From an uncultured Bacilli bacterium (GTDB lineage Bacteria; Bacillota_I; Bacilli_A; RF39; UBA660), in contig CALVXT010000008.1 of the NCBI GenBank assembly GCA_944371545.1, positions 1 through 15,405 on the forward strand: a stretch of 15,405 nt of DNA. Reading direction: 5' to 3'. Positions 14,348 through 15,405 of the stretch are shown here, piece after piece (the first letter of the stretch is position 1; the number at the start of each line of letters is the position of its first letter). The notes under the pieces are model-generated. The model saw only the letters and a list, made by a program, of their open reading frames with translations, did no database searches and was not told the DNA's origin. The position numbers were made by a program, and so were the translations under genes.

Positions 14348-15121
14348 ATGAACCAAGAAATTTTAAAAAAAATGCAAGAATTATTAAAACAATTTTACCG
14401 AATTCAATCTATGAACTGGATAGCTACTAAAGCAAATGGATATGGAGGTGCTGGTCAAACATTAGAAATATTGCTTAAAAAAGCTATAGACAGAGACATT
14501 TTGCCAGATTATCATGGAATTGAAATCAAAACAAAACAAATAAACAGTGAACCATATATTGGGTTATTTTCTATGGCATTGGATAATAAGCCCTTACGAA
14601 TGAAATATATTTATGATAATTATGGTTGGCCAAGCAGAGATAATCCAAAATATAAAGTCTTTTATGCGAGAATTAATTCCAGTATTTGTAGATGTACAAG
14701 AAAATATTCTTTTCAATTATATGTCAATTACGAAAAGGAAGCTGTTGAACTAAAAATTTATCATAATTCTACTGGTAAACTTATAAACGAGGAGTTATCA
14801 TGGTCTTTTAAGCATTTAAAATTAAGATTGGAAAGTAAATTATCTTACTTAGCTTATGTCACAGTAGAACGTTATTATGAACGAGCAACTAAGACTCCTT
14901 ATTACAAATATCAAGATATTCAATTTTTTCAATTAAGCAGTTTTGAACAGTTTTTAAAATTAATTGAAACTGGTTATGTGTATGTAAATATAAAACTTAC
15001 TTATTTCAAAAAAGGTCCTCGAGAAGGGGGAATTGACGACAAAGGAACCACATTTGAAATTCATCAGGAAAATTTACAGAAATTATTTCATGAAGTGGAT
15101 GTTCAAATGGATTTTTCTTAA
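14348..15121 (+). CDS. MvaI/BcnI-family restriction endonuclease-like protein, no partner methyltransferase in view
   Basis: A 257-residue protein resembling MvaI along most of its length. The active site reads LPDYHGIEIKTK: Asp54, Glu59 and Lys61 have the D-x4-E-x-K spacing of MvaI. Glu40 in GQTLEILL corresponds to the extra acidic residue in MvaI's GKTFEDLL. Other matching blocks are ELSWSFKHLKLRLESKLSYLA and GYVYVNIKLTYFKKG...HDKGTTFEI-like DDKGTTFEI near the C-terminus. MvaI and BcnI cut CCWGG and CCSGG and are related to the mismatch-repair nickase MutH. No methyltransferase lies next to it, and the flanks are a wall hydrolase and tRNAs, so a repair or nicking role is an alternative. The ATG at 14348 has no ribosome site and lies about 2 nt after the predicted transcript start. 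Met9 and Met22 are alternative starts, also without sites. Confidence 0.83.
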   Translation: MNQEILKKMQELLKQFYRIQSMNWIATKANGYGGAGQTLEILLKKAIDRDILPDYHGIEIKTKQINSEPYIGLFSMALDNKPLRMKYIYDNYGWPSRDNPKYKVFYARINSSICRCTRKYSFQLYVNYEKEAVELKIYHNSTGKLINEELSWSFKHLKLRLESKLSYLAYVTVERYYERATKTPYYKYQDIQFFQLSSFEQFLKLIETGYVYVNIKLTYFKKGPREGGIDDKGTTFEIHQENLQKLFHEVDVQMDFS

Positions 15122-15133
15122 AGAAAGGTTTTA

Positions 15134-15155
15134 TATGGGCTCAAGGGGTTGCAGG
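15134..15155 (+). repeat. inverted partial copy of tRNA-Pro sequence
   Basis: Nineteen of 22 bases match the anticodon-loop-to-T-stem part of the adjacent tRNA-Pro gene (15224-15245), which lies on the other strand. The last 14 bases (15142-15155, CAAGGGGTTGCAGG) are identical. No other tRNA arm is present, so it is a fragment, not a gene. Confidence 0.7.
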
Positions 15156-15158
15156 CAT

Positions 15159-15184
15159 AAAAAAACTCTTAAAATTTAAGAGTT
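15159..15184 (-). terminator. terminator of the leftward tRNA genes
   Basis: Stem AACTCTTAA (15164-15172) / TTAAGAGTT (15176-15184). On the minus strand it ends in a T tract formed by the A run at 15159-15165. Rightward it lacks a T tract, so it is a poor end for the nuclease gene. Confidence 0.75.
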
Positions 15185-15200
15185 ATTATAGATAAAAAAA

Positions 15201-15277
15201 TGGTCGAGAAGACAGGATTTGAACCTGCAACCCCTTGGTCCCAAACCAAGTGCACTACCAAATTGTGCTACTTCTCG
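15201..15277 (-). tRNA. tRNA-Pro (anticodon TGG), CCA encoded
   Basis: Minus-strand cloverleaf: acceptor CGAGAAG/CTTCTCG, D stem GCAC/GTGC, and anticodon stem CTTGG/CCAAG with loop TTTGGGA giving TGG. The T stem GCAGG/CCTGT has loop TTCAAAT. Discriminator A is followed by a genomic CCA (15203-15201). It can read CCA and CCG by wobble. Confidence 0.96.
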
Positions 15278-15296
15278 ATCTAACTATTAATAGTAT

Positions 15297-15320
15297 ATCA
15301 CAAAAATCGTTTTTTGTGAT
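15297..15320. other. hairpin between the two tRNA genes
   Basis: A 10-bp inverted repeat, ATCACAAAAA / TTTTTGTGAT, with a 4-nt loop. It has no T tract after it in the leftward direction, so it could be a tRNA-processing spacer or a weak terminator. Confidence 0.4.
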
Positions 15321-15332
15321 TAAAAAATAAAA

Positions 15333-15405
15333 TGGTGCGTCCAAAGGGAGTCGAACCCCTAACCTTTAGATCCGTAGTCTAACGCTCTATCCAATTGCGC
15401 TATGG
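15333..15405 (-). tRNA. tRNA-Arg (anticodon ACG), 5' end cut by window edge
   Basis: Minus-strand: anticodon stem TTAGA/TCTAA with loop CTACGGA gives ACG. The T stem has loop TTCGACT. The 3' acceptor arm TGGACGC is followed by A and CCA (15335-15333). The first four acceptor bases lie beyond the window. One D-stem pair is a G/A mismatch (GCGC with GAGC). Such A34 is normally converted to inosine by TadA. Confidence 0.93.

Noticed and set aside
1..15405. CRISPR array, rRNA, riboswitch or replication origin
   Set aside because: No regularly spaced repeats, no conserved rRNA or riboswitch core, and no DnaA-box cluster were seen.

Overview
The window looks like chromosome of a low-GC, walled member of the Bacilli or a related Firmicutes lineage, possibly an uncultured gut group such as RF39. 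That placement is inference from gene content; no rRNA or ribosomal protein is present. DNA is strongly AT-rich, tRNAs encode their CCA ends, Shine-Dalgarno sites are clear, and TGA is used as a stop (murT, gatD). This rules out the Mycoplasma code. Peptidoglycan genes show that the organism makes a wall.

Layout. 1-32 is the start of an unidentified leftward gene. 142-462 is a one-cluster ferredoxin with an acidic tail. 540-2552 is a leftward operon of two zinc-ribbon membrane proteins. 2695-2768 is tRNA-Thr(GGT). From its 3' end to about 5600 lies an accessory stretch: a decayed coding region (2851-3340), a 560-residue protein with an HELTH zincin motif (3376-5058), and the damaged 3' end of an IS1182-like transposase (5185-5415). 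5618-7203 holds three leftward genes: a membrane-anchored HTH regulator, a 51-residue DUF4177-like protein, and a flavodoxin-domain protein. 7338-9689 is phosphoketolase. 9784-12816 is a leftward three-gene operon: ATP-grasp enzyme, MurT, GatD. Divergent from it are an NlpC/P60 cell-wall hydrolase with an Ig-like domain (12943-14295) and an MvaI/BcnI-family nuclease (14348-15121). The window ends in leftward tRNA-Pro(TGG) and tRNA-Arg(ACG), the latter cut by the edge.

How the genes fit together. The 9.8-14.3 kb part is a cell-wall region. MurT/GatD normally amidates the D-Glu of lipid II, an ATP-grasp ligase shares the operon, and a secreted NlpC/P60 enzyme is divergently transcribed. Phosphoketolase and ferredoxin point to fermentative metabolism.

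The most unusual observation is that this GatD has lost both catalytic residues of its glutaminase site: no cysteine at the nucleophile position and no histidine in the GTYxHGP-type motif. Either MurT works with another nitrogen source or the complex does something else. Also notable are an MvaI/BcnI nuclease with no methyltransferase in view and an apparently leaderless start, an unrecognised zincin-like island gene, several terminators whose stem includes the stop codon, and a 22-nt copy of tRNA-Pro sequence beside the tRNA-Pro gene. I see no CRISPR array, rRNA or replication origin.
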